Assembly (NCBI GenBank): GCA_965243105.1
Contig: CBDEUC010000003.1
Location: 1,798,001-1,862,000, forward strand
Source: WLWS01 sp965243105
Lineage (GTDB): Bacteria; Pseudomonadota; Gammaproteobacteria; Eutrophobiales; Eutrophobiaceae
Direction of reading: 5' to 3'
Length of the DNA stretch: 64,000 bases
Shown here: in pieces, positions 42,988 to 52,392 of the stretch
Position numbering within the stretch: position 1 is the stretch's first letter
Layout of the letters: the number at the start of each line of letters is the position of its first letter
The notes under the pieces: model-generated
The model's database searches: none
What the model saw: only the letters and a program-made list of their open reading frames with translations
What the model was told of the DNA's origin: nothing
Translations under genes and position numbers: made by a program

Positions 42988-44088
42988 ATGCACCAAAATA
43001 GTGCAGTATTGGCAAGGAGTATGAGTATCGAGCCGCATCAAGCCCAGCACCTGCTGGAGAATATCTATACCGCTGTGTTGGTGTTCGATGGCGACTTACG
43101 CCTCGTGACAATCAATGCAGCGGGCGAAAACCTGCTCTCGTTGAGTCAGCGAAAGATTCAAGGGGCAAAGTTGGAGGAAATCTTTCTTGCTTCGACATCT
43201 TTTCGCGACACCATCAAGCAGGCACTGGATACAGGGCAGCCCTGCATGGAATGGGGCATGGAATTGCGTCTTACTAACACACGCGAAGTGCTGGTGGACT
43301 GTCGAATGACGCCGTGGTTGAAGCAGGATACCTGCCAGGAAATCATCGTGGAGATGGTGGATGCACAATCACATGTGAAAGTGGTGAAGGAAGAAAGCCT
43401 TAGCATCCTGCACGATGCGGCAACGCAGTCCCTGCAGGGAATGGCGCACGAGATAAAAAATCCCCTGGGAGGTTTAAGGGGAGCAGCGCAACTCCTGGAA
43501 ATGGAGCTGGACGGCAACAGCGAGTTGACCGAGTACACGCAGATCATCATTAACGAGGCGGATCGGTTGAGAAATCTAATCGACCGCATGGTCACGCCAA
43601 AGAGCCTGACCGAGGTAGCACCGGTAAACGTCCACGAGGTTCTTGACTACGTGCTGAGTGTCGTGGAAGCGGAAGATATGCCGGGCTTTGAGGTACACAA
43701 GGACTACGATCCCAGTTTACCCACCATCAATGTCGACCGGGAGCAATTGATACAGGCCCTGTTGAATATCATCAGGAATGCTTTCCAGGCAGTCGATGAA
43801 AACGGCGAGATCACTTTCCGTACTCGCATCGCGAGGCGATTAACGATACAGCAGCAGTATCACAAGATGGCGCTGCAGCTGGAAATTATTGATAACGGTC
43901 CGGGTGTGCCGGAAGAAATTGAAGACGGGATTTTTTATCCCATGGTAACAGGCAGGGCGGATGGTACCGGTTTGGGTTTATCTATCGCGCAATCACTTAT
44001 CCAGGCCCATGGAGGCGTAATTGAATATGAACGAGTTGATGCAAGAACAATCTTCAGGGTCGTCATCCCAATACAGCAACATGGCTGA
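42988..44088 (+). CDS. glnL: Nitrogen regulation sensor kinase NtrB (GlnL)
   Basis: A 366-residue histidine kinase. A PAS domain (LLENIYTAVLVFDGDLRL, ITINAAGENLL) precedes the H box MAHEIKNPLGGLRGAAQLL, the N box LLNIIRNAFQAVDENGE, the G1 box DNGPGVPEEI and the G2 box GTGLGLSIAQS. It phosphorylates NtrC when nitrogen is scarce. The first ATG (42988) lies inside an NtrC-type box. An alternative ATG at 43021 has AAGGAG too close to serve well. It overlaps ntrC by 8 bp. Confidence 0.95.
   Translation: MHQNSAVLARSMSIEPHQAQHLLENIYTAVLVFDGDLRLVTINAAGENLLSLSQRKIQGAKLEEIFLASTSFRDTIKQALDTGQPCMEWGMELRLTNTREVLVDCRMTPWLKQDTCQEIIVEMVDAQSHVKVVKEESLSILHDAATQSLQGMAHEIKNPLGGLRGAAQLLEMELDGNSELTEYTQIIINEADRLRNLIDRMVTPKSLTEVAPVNVHEVLDYVLSVVEAEDMPGFEVHKDYDPSLPTINVDREQLIQALLNIIRNAFQAVDENGEITFRTRIARRLTIQQQYHKMALQLEIIDNGPGVPEEIEDGIFYPMVTGRADGTGLGLSIAQSLIQAHGGVIEYERVDARTIFRVVIPIQQHG
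42989..43005 (+). promoter_or_regulatory. NtrC-type box over the ntrB start
   Basis: TGCACCAAAATAGTGCA is a near-perfect dyad matching the enterobacterial NtrC consensus. It overlaps the first codons of ntrB, so NtrC bound here could block elongation or initiation, giving self-repression. Confidence 0.75.
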
Positions 44089-45481
44089 TAAGAAGCAGGT
44101 TTGGGTTGTCGACGATGACAAGTCGATCCGCTGGGTGCTCGAGAAAGCACTCGGCAAGGAAGACTATGGCATCACCTGCTTTGACGGCCCGGAAAAGTTG
44201 CTCGAGCAATTTACACGTGAGAAACCCGCGGTAATCATTACCGACATTCGCATGCCCGGCCTGGACGGTATTAGCTTGCTGGACAGGATCAAGGCGGAAG
44301 CACCGGACCTGCCGGTGATAATAATGACTGCTTACTCCGATCTCGACAGGGCGGTCTCGGCTTTCCAGGGTGGGGCATTTGAATATCTCTCCAAGCCCTT
44401 TGATGTCGACGAGGTGATCAGTCTTGTCGGTCGTGCTATACGGCAAAATGTCGGCACCGTTGGCGCACCCGGCGATGACTCCGGAATAAGCCAGGAAATT
44501 ATCGGTTCGGCTCCGGCGATGCAGGAAGTCTTTCGAGCCATAGGGCGTCTTTCCAAGTCCAATTTAACGGTCTTGATTAACGGTGAGTCCGGTACCGGCA
44601 AGGAACTTGTCGCGATGGCCCTGCACAAGCACAGTCCGCGGGCCGAGCAAACATTTATAGCACTCAATACTGCGGCTATTCCACATGAGCTGCTGGAATC
44701 TGAATTGTTCGGTCATGAAAAGGGGGCCTTTACCGGGGCCAACGCCCAGAGGATCGGCCGCTTTGAACAGGCCAATGGCGGCACCCTGTTTCTTGATGAA
44801 ATCGGCGACATGCCCGCAGACCTGCAGACCAGGCTGTTACGCGTGCTGGCCGACGGAGAGTTTTATCGCGTTGGCGGACATACCCCGATCAGGGTTGACG
44901 TGCGGGTGATTGCAGCTACCCACCAGGACCTGGAAAGACGAGTCAAGGAAGGCAGGTTTCGAGAAGACCTTTTACACCGTCTAAATGTGATCAGGGTCCA
45001 CGTTCCGCGCCTGAGAGACAGGCGAACAGATATTCCAAGGCTCACCGAGTTCTTCCTTGGCAAGGCAGCCAGCGAACTGGACATGAGCCCCAAGCGAATG
45101 TTGCCTGATACCCAGGCATACCTGAACAAGCTCTCCTGGCCCGGTAACGTACGCCAGCTTGAGAACTTTTGCCGCTGGATCACGGTGATGGCTTCAGGTG
45201 AAGAAATTCACATTGATGATCTGCCACCCGAGCTGCAGGAAGACAGCAGCGTCGACAGTTCCTTTGATGACTGGGAAAACCAGCTACGCCAGTGGGTGGA
45301 ATACCACCTGCTCGAAGGAGAAACCGAGCTTCTAAGTGATGCCCTGCCAAAGTTTGAAACAATACTGATTGAAGAAGCCCTGAAAAAAAGCGGGGGACGA
45401 AGACAGGATGCCGCTCGCCTGCTCGGCTGGGGAAGAAATACCATCACCCGTAAAATCAAGCAGCTCTCGATCAAGGCCTGA
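44081..45481 (+). CDS. glnG: Nitrogen regulation response regulator NtrC (GlnG)
   Basis: A 466-residue sigma-54 activator. The receiver domain (WVVDDDKSIRW, IITDIRMPGLDG with the phospho-Asp) is followed by the AAA+ domain (INGESGTGKEL, ELFGHEKGAFTGA, LDEIGDMPADLQ) and the Fis-type helix-turn-helix at the end (GRRQDAARLLGWGRNTITRK). It activates nitrogen genes with RpoN. The ATG at 44081 matches the usual start; the frame is open to 44021 inside ntrB. Confidence 0.96.
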   Translation: MADKKQVWVVDDDKSIRWVLEKALGKEDYGITCFDGPEKLLEQFTREKPAVIITDIRMPGLDGISLLDRIKAEAPDLPVIIMTAYSDLDRAVSAFQGGAFEYLSKPFDVDEVISLVGRAIRQNVGTVGAPGDDSGISQEIIGSAPAMQEVFRAIGRLSKSNLTVLINGESGTGKELVAMALHKHSPRAEQTFIALNTAAIPHELLESELFGHEKGAFTGANAQRIGRFEQANGGTLFLDEIGDMPADLQTRLLRVLADGEFYRVGGHTPIRVDVRVIAATHQDLERRVKEGRFREDLLHRLNVIRVHVPRLRDRRTDIPRLTEFFLGKAASELDMSPKRMLPDTQAYLNKLSWPGNVRQLENFCRWITVMASGEEIHIDDLPPELQEDSSVDSSFDDWENQLRQWVEYHLLEGETELLSDALPKFETILIEEALKKSGGRRQDAARLLGWGRNTITRKIKQLSIKA

Positions 45482-45649
45482 TCCTGCACCGCCTTTGGGT
45501 TTCAGCCGTTCGCCGGGCCTGGCCCGGTTCCCGCCACTAAATCAAAAAGCAGTTGAGAATTCTGCCCTGATAATTCTCGCCGTGTTACCTGCCATGGAGT
45601 ATTATCTTCTGCAATAAATTTCGAAGTACCAGGCGAAAGAGAGGGCAAT

Positions 45650-46366
45650 ATGATCCAGGAAAGGTATGTAGAGTATGAACATAATGGCGACCTGCTCGAA
45701 GGTTTCCTTGCTTACGATGATTCAGTAGAAGTGGCACGGCCCGGTGTCGTTGTCTGTCATGCCTGGGCGGGACGAAGTAACTTTGACTGTGACAGGGCGC
45801 GCAAGCTTGCACTGCAGGGTTACGTTGGCTTTGCCTGTGACGTGTTTGGCAAGGGTGTTCTCGGTAAAAGCAAGGAGGAGAATGCAGCTCTCATTCAACC
45901 TTTTCTTGAAGACAGGGCCATGTTGCAAAGCCGCCTGCAAAAAATTGTCGAAACATTGCAGACCCAGACCGAGGTCGATGCGAGCAACATTGCTGCCATT
46001 GGCTTTTGTTTTGGTGGCCTCTGTGTGCTCGACCTTGCGCGCATAGGGTCGAATATCAAGGGCGTTGCCAGCTTCCATGGTCTGTTTGGCGCACCCGGTA
46101 ATACCGAGGGCACCAGCATCACCGCAAAGGTGCTTTGTCTTCACGGACACGAAGATCCCATGGTACCGGTGGAGGCCGTACAGGATTTGCAAAATGAATT
46201 AACTGCGGCAGGTGCTGACTGGCAGATTCACGCCTATGGCAAGACCATGCACGCATTTACCAACCCCGTGGCAAATGATCCTGACTTTGGCACTGTCTAC
46301 GATGAAACCGCCGACAAGCGGTCCTGGCAGGCTTTAACAAATTTCCTGGAAGAGATCTTCAGCTAG
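45650..46366 (+). CDS. Dienelactone hydrolase family protein
   Basis: A 238-residue alpha/beta hydrolase with a cysteine nucleophile in GFCFGG (C120), Asp169 in HGHEDPMVP and His201 in TMHAFTNP, the dienelactone hydrolase triad. The real substrate is unknown. GAGAGGGCAAT precedes the ATG. After ntrC, a GC hairpin (45513-45527) without T tract separates the two. Confidence 0.88.
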   Translation: MIQERYVEYEHNGDLLEGFLAYDDSVEVARPGVVVCHAWAGRSNFDCDRARKLALQGYVGFACDVFGKGVLGKSKEENAALIQPFLEDRAMLQSRLQKIVETLQTQTEVDASNIAAIGFCFGGLCVLDLARIGSNIKGVASFHGLFGAPGNTEGTSITAKVLCLHGHEDPMVPVEAVQDLQNELTAAGADWQIHAYGKTMHAFTNPVANDPDFGTVYDETADKRSWQALTNFLEEIFS

Positions 46367-46429
46367 TAAAAAACAAGCGGTGACCTGTTGAAGTGACAGC
46401 CGGCTGATGACTGCCATCAAACGCAATTC

Positions 46430-47428
46430 TTAACCTGATAACCAGGTGGCGATGTCTTTGGCGTAATAGGTAAGGATACCGTTAGCGCCTGCACGCTTGC
46501 AGGCCAGCATGGCTTCCATCACGACACTACGTTCATCCAGCCAGCCGTTAATACACGCGGCCTTGAGCATGGCGTATTCACCACTGACGTGATAGACGAA
46601 GGTTGGCATACCGGTCTCAGTTTTGACCCGGTACACGATATCCAGGTAGGGCAGGCCGGGTTTAACCATGACCATGTCCGCTCCCTCGCTGATGTCCAGT
46701 TGCACTTCCCTGATCGCTTCGTCGGAGTTGGCCGGGTCCATCTGGTAGGTGTGCTTGCCACCCTTGCCGAGGTTACCTGCCGAGCCGAGTGCATCACGAA
46801 ACGGGCCATAGAACCCCGAGGCATACTTGGCCGAGTAGGCCAGGATACGTGTATTAACATGACCCGCTGATTCCAGCGCATTCCTTATAGCACCGACTCG
46901 ACCATCCATCATGTCCGAGGGCGCAACGATATCCACACCTGCCTCGGCCTGTGAAAGGGCCTGCTTGACCAGCACTTCAACCGTGTCGTCGTTGTTGATG
47001 TACCCACTTTCGTCCATGAGCCCATCCTGGCCATGGCTGGTGAAAGGATCGAGGGCAACGTCAGCGACGATTCCAAGCTCGGGAAGTGCGCTTTTCAGTT
47101 CCCTTGCGGCACGTTGCAGCAGGCCATCGGGGTTGTATGCTTCCTCGGCCTGCCCTGATTTACTTTTCTCATCAATGACCGGGAACAGGGCAATGGCAGG
47201 TACGCCAAGCTGGAAAATCAATTCTGCCTCGATGATCAACTGGTCGATGCTTAATCGCTCCACGCCCGGCATCGAATCAACACTGATGCGTTGGTTCTTA
47301 CCTTCAACGATGAATACGGGATAAATAAGGTCGTTTGCCGAGAGCGAGTTTTCCCTCATCATGCGACGAGAAAAATCATGCTCGCGCATACGACGCGGGC
47401 GGCTTGTTGGAAATCTGCTCGAGCTCAT
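46430..47428 (-). CDS. hemB: Porphobilinogen synthase
   Basis: A 332-residue enzyme of normal length. DVALDPFTSHGQDGL is the metal region lacking the zinc cysteines, as in magnesium-dependent bacterial forms. YSAKYASGFYGPFRDA and MVKPGLPYLDI hold the two active-site lysines. It condenses two 5-aminolevulinate molecules in haem synthesis. The divergent neighbour (47443) starts 15 bp away. Confidence 0.97.
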   Translation of the reverse strand: MSSSRFPTSRPRRMREHDFSRRMMRENSLSANDLIYPVFIVEGKNQRISVDSMPGVERLSIDQLIIEAELIFQLGVPAIALFPVIDEKSKSGQAEEAYNPDGLLQRAARELKSALPELGIVADVALDPFTSHGQDGLMDESGYINNDDTVEVLVKQALSQAEAGVDIVAPSDMMDGRVGAIRNALESAGHVNTRILAYSAKYASGFYGPFRDALGSAGNLGKGGKHTYQMDPANSDEAIREVQLDISEGADMVMVKPGLPYLDIVYRVKTETGMPTFVYHVSGEYAMLKAACINGWLDERSVVMEAMLACKRAGANGILTYYAKDIATWLSG

Positions 47429-47442
47429 ACAATAATAGTCCC

Positions 47443-48243
47443 ATGAATTTTACGGCGAACCAAGAGCTTATTGTGCGCATCTCGGTATTTGTATGTGTAC
47501 TTTTACTGGTGCTTGCCTGGGAAAAAATGGCGCCTCGACGTAATCCCGGGGTCCTTGCCTGGCAACGTAAAATCAACAATCTTGTGCTGGTGTCGATAAA
47601 CAGTGGACTGGTTCGCCTGGTGATTCCTCTGGCGGCAGTACACATGGCGAATATCGCCTGGCTTCATGGCTGGGGTTTGTTTAACAAGCTGCAGTTGCCG
47701 GCGTGGGTCGCGATAGTATTGTCCTTTCTTGCGCTGGATTTGCTTATTTATTTCCAGCATCGGCTTTTCCATTCCATACCCTGGTTATGGCGCCTGCATC
47801 GCGTGCATCACTGCGACACGGAATTTGACGTGACAACAGGGGTGCGCTTTCATCCACTGGAGATACTGCTTTCCATGCTGATCAAGATTGCCGCTGTTGC
47901 CGCACTGGGAGCACCGGCAATCGCGGTGCTCCTCTTTGAAGTTGCCCTGAATGCCACATCACTTTTTAACCATGCTAATGCCAGCCTGGGCTCAACGCTG
48001 GACGCTGCCCTGAGAAAGATCGTGGTGACGCCTGACATGCATCGCGTGCATCACTCGGTGACCGTGACAGAAACTAACAGCAACTACGGATTTAACATTC
48101 CCTGGTGGGACCACCTGTTTGGCACCTATCGTGCGCAACCGGAAAAAGGTCACGAGAATATGACTATTGGCCTGGAAGAGTTTCGCGACGAGAAATTTTC
48201 CAGGGTATGGTGGCTACTCGGGCAGCCCTGGCTCAAGGGCTAA
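47443..48243 (+). CDS. Sterol desaturase / fatty acid hydroxylase family membrane protein
   Basis: A 266-residue membrane protein with four or five helices and the eight-histidine di-iron pattern: HRLFH (106-110), HRVHH (119-123), a histidine in RFHPLE, FNHANAS and MHRVHHS near the C-terminus. Members hydroxylate or desaturate lipids with oxygen. The ATG at 47443 is used since hydrophobic sequence starts there. The substrate is unknown. Confidence 0.85.
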   Translation: MNFTANQELIVRISVFVCVLLLVLAWEKMAPRRNPGVLAWQRKINNLVLVSINSGLVRLVIPLAAVHMANIAWLHGWGLFNKLQLPAWVAIVLSFLALDLLIYFQHRLFHSIPWLWRLHRVHHCDTEFDVTTGVRFHPLEILLSMLIKIAAVAALGAPAIAVLLFEVALNATSLFNHANASLGSTLDAALRKIVVTPDMHRVHHSVTVTETNSNYGFNIPWWDHLFGTYRAQPEKGHENMTIGLEEFRDEKFSRVWWLLGQPWLKG

Positions 48244-48932
48244 TCGTAGTGATACCTGGGGAACCAGTTGTCGCCACGACCTTCCGGTGTCAGGTCAAAC
48301 AGTGCCCATATCGGCCAGAAAAGATCTGCATGCCTTGGGTGCTGTTCTTCTGCCGGTTCGGTAAACAGGAGCTCTGTACTGTAGGTGTGAACAATAGCCC
48401 CCTTGTTTTTCTGAAACACATTCATGGCAGGAAGTTGCTGGCTACCATCTTCGCTTTCGCCGAAGTAATCGCGGTTGTAGCTGTTGTCACTGGAGGATAA
48501 CAGGCGTAAACCATTCCAGTTTCGTGAGTCAGCCCAGGCCTTGAACTGCTGAATGGGTGCCTTTGCCACTACTACGAAGTTTACCTTTGCGCGTATGTGT
48601 GCGGCACTGCCATTCAATCCATCGATCATCGATGTACAGGCCGGGCAGGGAGCGTCAGCGCCGGGTGAAAACATGAAGTTGTAGACAAGCAAGCTGGGTT
48701 TGCCCGGTTCAAACAGGTCCGAAAACCCGGTCTTCATAATTTCATCGTCGACACTGATCTCATCGAAGACATAATTTTCTTTCAGGGCCCCACCCGCGGG
48801 AAGCTTGCGTCGAAGCCTGGCAACGCTCTCGAGCTTCTCGCGCAGGGCGATTTCTTCCTCGAGTAAGTCATTACGCATTTTCCTGTACTCGGCGCTTTCA
48901 TTGGGAAAGCGCATCTCGTGTCTATTAGTCAT
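48240..48932 (-). CDS. DUF899 thioredoxin-like protein
   Basis: A 230-residue protein. FMFSPGADAPCPACTSMIDGLNG carries a CxxC motif in a thioredoxin-like context typical of DUF899, and VFQKNKGAIVHTYST near the C-terminus matches the family. The N-terminus (EYRKMRNDLLEEEIALREKLE) is a coiled helix. The function is unknown; homologues are often annotated as dithiol-disulfide isomerase-like. It overlaps the tail of the hydroxylase gene by 4 bp. Confidence 0.8.
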   Translation of the reverse strand: MTNRHEMRFPNESAEYRKMRNDLLEEEIALREKLESVARLRRKLPAGGALKENYVFDEISVDDEIMKTGFSDLFEPGKPSLLVYNFMFSPGADAPCPACTSMIDGLNGSAAHIRAKVNFVVVAKAPIQQFKAWADSRNWNGLRLLSSSDNSYNRDYFGESEDGSQQLPAMNVFQKNKGAIVHTYSTELLFTEPAEEQHPRHADLFWPIWALFDLTPEGRGDNWFPRYHYD

Positions 48933-49028
48933 GGTTCGGTCACCAACTGCCTTTAAGCGGGCATTCCTTTGTGTGTTTGATCTTGTGTTAGCACTGCAAA
49001 TTCAATTTTACTTCCGGGGTCGATAAGC

Positions 49029-49754
49029 TCAAGAACTGCGATCGGGCGCGGGCAGGCTATCAACCGTGCTTTCAATCCACTCCTCGGTTTCACAGGTAAT
49101 TTGCTTGGCTGACTTTCCTTTCGTCTCTATTGGCGCACCGATAACCATGTTGATGGTGCCCGGCCATTTACGCACGCTGTTTCGAGGCCAGAAGTAGCCG
49201 GAGTTATGCGCAACAGGTATCACGGGGTAAGCGGATTTACTTGCCAACATTCCACCGCCCGGCTGGTACTTGTGTTTCTCGCCGGCCCGGGTTCGAGTTC
49301 CTTCAGGAAAAATTACTACCCAAAGCCCGGCGGACAGTCGCCTGCAGCCCTGGTCGACAATCTGCCGCAGCGCCTTGCTGGCTGAACCCCGGTCAATGGC
49401 GATAGGTTCCATTGCTGCCAGCCCCCAGCCATAAATCGGGATCCACAGCAGCTCTCTCTTCAGGATCCATACCTGTGGAGGAAAAACAAATTGCAGTACC
49501 AGGGTTTCCCAGGCTGACTGGTGCTTGCACATGATGATGGCTGCACCATCTTCCGGAATGTTCTCAATTCCCTCGATCACATGATCAAGCCCACAGCAGA
49601 TTTTCAGCCAGCACAGGTTGAACACGGCCCAGCGCGAAACGACCAGGAAACGAAACCTGAAGGGAAATGGATAAAGAATAATACTGAGGGGTACGAATAC
49701 CAGGGTGGATATCGCCATACCCATGTAAAACAGCAAAGCCCTCAGTAACAGCAT
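49029..49754 (-). CDS. plsC: 1-acyl-sn-glycerol-3-phosphate acyltransferase
   Basis: A 241-residue membrane-associated acyltransferase. CKHQSAWET at 77-84 is the HX4D motif with Glu in place of Asp, a common variant in this subgroup, and VIFPEGTRTRAG is motif III. It makes phosphatidic acid. It lies 6 bp after gmhB in the glyQ-glyS-gmhB-plsC unit. Confidence 0.92.
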   Translation of the reverse strand: MLLLRALLFYMGMAISTLVFVPLSIILYPFPFRFRFLVVSRWAVFNLCWLKICCGLDHVIEGIENIPEDGAAIIMCKHQSAWETLVLQFVFPPQVWILKRELLWIPIYGWGLAAMEPIAIDRGSASKALRQIVDQGCRRLSAGLWVVIFPEGTRTRAGEKHKYQPGGGMLASKSAYPVIPVAHNSGYFWPRNSVRKWPGTINMVIGAPIETKGKSAKQITCETEEWIESTVDSLPAPDRSS

Positions 49755-49760
49755 CTAAAG

Positions 49761-50303
49761 TCAGGCCATGTCCAGGGTGTGGTCGGCAAAGGCTGCCAGG
49801 CTGTCAAAGATGGGGACAGACTTGTCAAGCTTTCCCGAGTCCAGCGTACTTTGCCCGTAGCCGGTTAACACCAGCGCGGGCATGGCCTGTACTGATTGCG
49901 CCGCCTGGATATCGGTCAGGCTGTCTCCAACAAAGGTGGTTCGATAAAGCGGCACTCGAATGCGGCGGGAGATTTCATGCAACAGGCCCGGTTGAGGCTT
50001 GCGGCAGGAGCAGTTTTCATCGGGGCCATGGGGGCAATAAAAAACAGCCTCGATCTTGCCGCCGTATTGCTCGAGGTGCGTTAGCATCTTCCTGTGAATC
50101 TTGTTGAGGGTAATGACGTCCAGTTTCCCGCGTGCCAGCCCTGACTGGTTACTGGCGACAACAATTCGATAGCCTGCGCGATTAAGGCGGGCAATAGCAT
50201 CAAGACTCCCGGGGATGGCTTCCCACTCCTCCTCGTTTTTTATGTACTCGTCAGAGTCTTGATTGATAACCCCGTCCCTGTCCAGAATTATCAGCTTTAT
50301 CAT
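49761..50303 (-). CDS. gmhB: D-glycero-beta-D-manno-heptose 1,7-bisphosphate 7-phosphatase
   Basis: A 180-residue HAD phosphatase. LDRDGVIN (D8, D10) is the nucleophile motif; C90, H92, C98 and C100 in YCPHGPDENCSC form the zinc site characteristic of GmhB. It removes the 7-phosphate in synthesis of the lipopolysaccharide core heptose. It lies 5 bp after glyS. Confidence 0.94.
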   Translation of the reverse strand: MIKLIILDRDGVINQDSDEYIKNEEEWEAIPGSLDAIARLNRAGYRIVVASNQSGLARGKLDVITLNKIHRKMLTHLEQYGGKIEAVFYCPHGPDENCSCRKPQPGLLHEISRRIRVPLYRTTFVGDSLTDIQAAQSVQAMPALVLTGYGQSTLDSGKLDKSVPIFDSLAAFADHTLDMA

Positions 50304-50308
50304 CGTTG

Positions 50309-52381
50309 TTAAACCTGCAGCCGCGAGATATCGGCAGTCGACATGAAAAGTCGATCAATCTTTCCAAGAATGGCCAGCCTGTTCTGTTTCAGGTTTTCGT
50401 CTTCGCTCATGACCATGACATCATCAAAGAAGCGGTCTACCGGTTCCTTGAGGCGAGCCAGCTCACCCAGCACACTCTCGTGGTCGTTGCTGTCCAGCAG
50501 GGGTTGAACAGAGCTGCTGATGTCCTTGATAGAGTCCGCCAGTTCCACCTCGGCCTCCTCGGTGAGTAGCTCCTGCTTAACTTCCTCGGCAACCGCGATG
50601 TCACTTTTGCGAAGGATATTCTGAATACGTTTGTTCGCCGCCGACAGGCTTTCCGCTTCCGGCATCCGGGAGAACTTGTGTACTGCATCGATACGTCGAT
50701 GAAAGTCCAGCAGGTTTGCCGGTGCCAGGCTATGTACCGAATCGAACACGCCAACGGGAATACCTGCATCCTGGTAATATCGCTTCATTCGCTGCATGAT
50801 AAATTCAAATACATCCTCCACACAGTCTGCGGCGGATTCAAGTTCAGTATATTGGGCTGCAGCGGTGGAAAGACATTCCCTGGTGTCCAGCTCGAGTTCA
50901 CACTCGACCATGATACGTAGTAATCCAATGGCAGCCCGTCTCAGGCCAAAAGGATCCCTGTCACCCGTGGGTGCCTGGCCTATTGCGAAAATGCCCACAA
51001 GGGTATCGATTTTCTCTGCAATTGAAAGAACCTGGCCGACTCCCTGTGAAGGTAGCGAATCGCCGGCAAAACGTGGCTTGTAATGTTCGTCAATAGCCAG
51101 TGCAACTTCTTCATTCTCACCAGAGAGACGGGCGTAGTACTTGCCCATGACACCCTGTAATTCCGGGAATTCGCCTACCATGGATGTCACAAGATCGCAC
51201 TTGGCCAGCAGCGCTGCACGATTTGTAGACTCTTTATCAAGGTCAAGCTGTTCTGCCATGGCAACAGCCAGTCTGGCAACGCGCTCGCTCTTGTCCTTAA
51301 GGGTGCCGAGCTGTTTCTGGTAAATGATGTCGGCTAGCTGTGCCTGGTAGTCAGCCAGGGCCCTCGCGCTGTCACGCTTGTAAAAAAATGCCGCGTCAGC
51401 CAGGCGTGGATAAATAACTTTCTCGTTACCACGCCTGATTTCATCGGGGTCAGTACTTTCGATGTTGCTGACGGTAATGAAATAGTTGAGCAACTTTCCA
51501 TCCTTGTCCGTGACGGGAAAATATTTTTGATGATCCTGCATGGAAGCAACCAGCGCTTCCGCGGGTAATGACAGGAACTCGCCATCAAATTCACCGTGCA
51601 AGGCTACCGGCCACTCAACCAGCGCACAGACTTCTTCAAGCAAACCGTCATCCATCATTGCGTTACCACCAATAGCGGCGGCACAGGCTTGCACCTGTTC
51701 TTTCACGTGTCCAAGGCGGGTTTCATAATCGACCATGACCCGGCCAGCTGATTCGAGGGTTGCCGGGTAATCCGATGCAGATGAAATCGTAATTGCCGCG
51801 GGACTGTGAAAGCGATGACCATAACTAACCTGGCCGGACTCAATTCCCATGACCTTGCAGTTTACGGGGGCTTCCCCGAAAACGATGCATACCCAGTGTA
51901 CGGGGCGAACAAACTCCGCTTCACCATCACCCCAGCGCATTCGCTTTGGAATGGGTAACCTGGCCAGGGCGTTGTTAATAATATCTTCAAGCAGGGCGCT
52001 GGTTTTCTCACCTTTTTCCTGGGCACGATAGGCAAGCCAGCTGCCCTTGTCCGTCTCAAGACGTTCCAGCTGCGCGACTTCTACGCCGCAGGAGCGGGCA
52101 AAACCTTCAGCGGCTTTGGTAGGATTACCCTCATCATCAAAGGCTGCTGCAACCGCGGGGCCGCGCTTCTCTACTTCGCGATCCTCCTGTTCACTGGCAA
52201 GTTCCCTCACAACTATGGCAAGCCTTCGTGGGCTGGCGTACCACTGGTAGCTATCGTGCACGAGTTCCTGCCTGTCCAGGCCTTCATGTATTTCATTGGC
52301 GAACGACGTCGCCAGGCGCTTCAGCGCCTTTGGTGGCAACTCTTCTGTGCCGATTTCAATTAGCAGGTCTTGCTTATCCAT
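50309..52381 (-). CDS. glyS: Glycine-tRNA ligase beta subunit
   Basis: A 690-residue protein. LLIEIGTEELPPKALKRL at the N-terminus, DHQKYFPV and HAPGPHG-type core blocks (here QGVGQVLSIAEKIDTLVGIF and DPFGLRRAAIGLLRI) identify the beta subunit, which binds tRNA-Gly. The ATG at 52381 is used; an upstream ATG at 52405 lies inside glyQ. It is co-transcribed with glyQ, gmhB and plsC. Confidence 0.96.
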   Translation of the reverse strand: MDKQDLLIEIGTEELPPKALKRLATSFANEIHEGLDRQELVHDSYQWYASPRRLAIVVRELASEQEDREVEKRGPAVAAAFDDEGNPTKAAEGFARSCGVEVAQLERLETDKGSWLAYRAQEKGEKTSALLEDIINNALARLPIPKRMRWGDGEAEFVRPVHWVCIVFGEAPVNCKVMGIESGQVSYGHRFHSPAAITISSASDYPATLESAGRVMVDYETRLGHVKEQVQACAAAIGGNAMMDDGLLEEVCALVEWPVALHGEFDGEFLSLPAEALVASMQDHQKYFPVTDKDGKLLNYFITVSNIESTDPDEIRRGNEKVIYPRLADAAFFYKRDSARALADYQAQLADIIYQKQLGTLKDKSERVARLAVAMAEQLDLDKESTNRAALLAKCDLVTSMVGEFPELQGVMGKYYARLSGENEEVALAIDEHYKPRFAGDSLPSQGVGQVLSIAEKIDTLVGIFAIGQAPTGDRDPFGLRRAAIGLLRIMVECELELDTRECLSTAAAQYTELESAADCVEDVFEFIMQRMKRYYQDAGIPVGVFDSVHSLAPANLLDFHRRIDAVHKFSRMPEAESLSAANKRIQNILRKSDIAVAEEVKQELLTEEAEVELADSIKDISSSVQPLLDSNDHESVLGELARLKEPVDRFFDDVMVMSEDENLKQNRLAILGKIDRLFMSTADISRLQV

Positions 52382-52392
52382 TTCCGAATCTT

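Noticed and set aside
45513..45527. Terminator after ntrC
   Set aside because: The CCGGGCC/GGCCCGG hairpin has a one-base loop and no T tract, so it cannot be called as a terminator.
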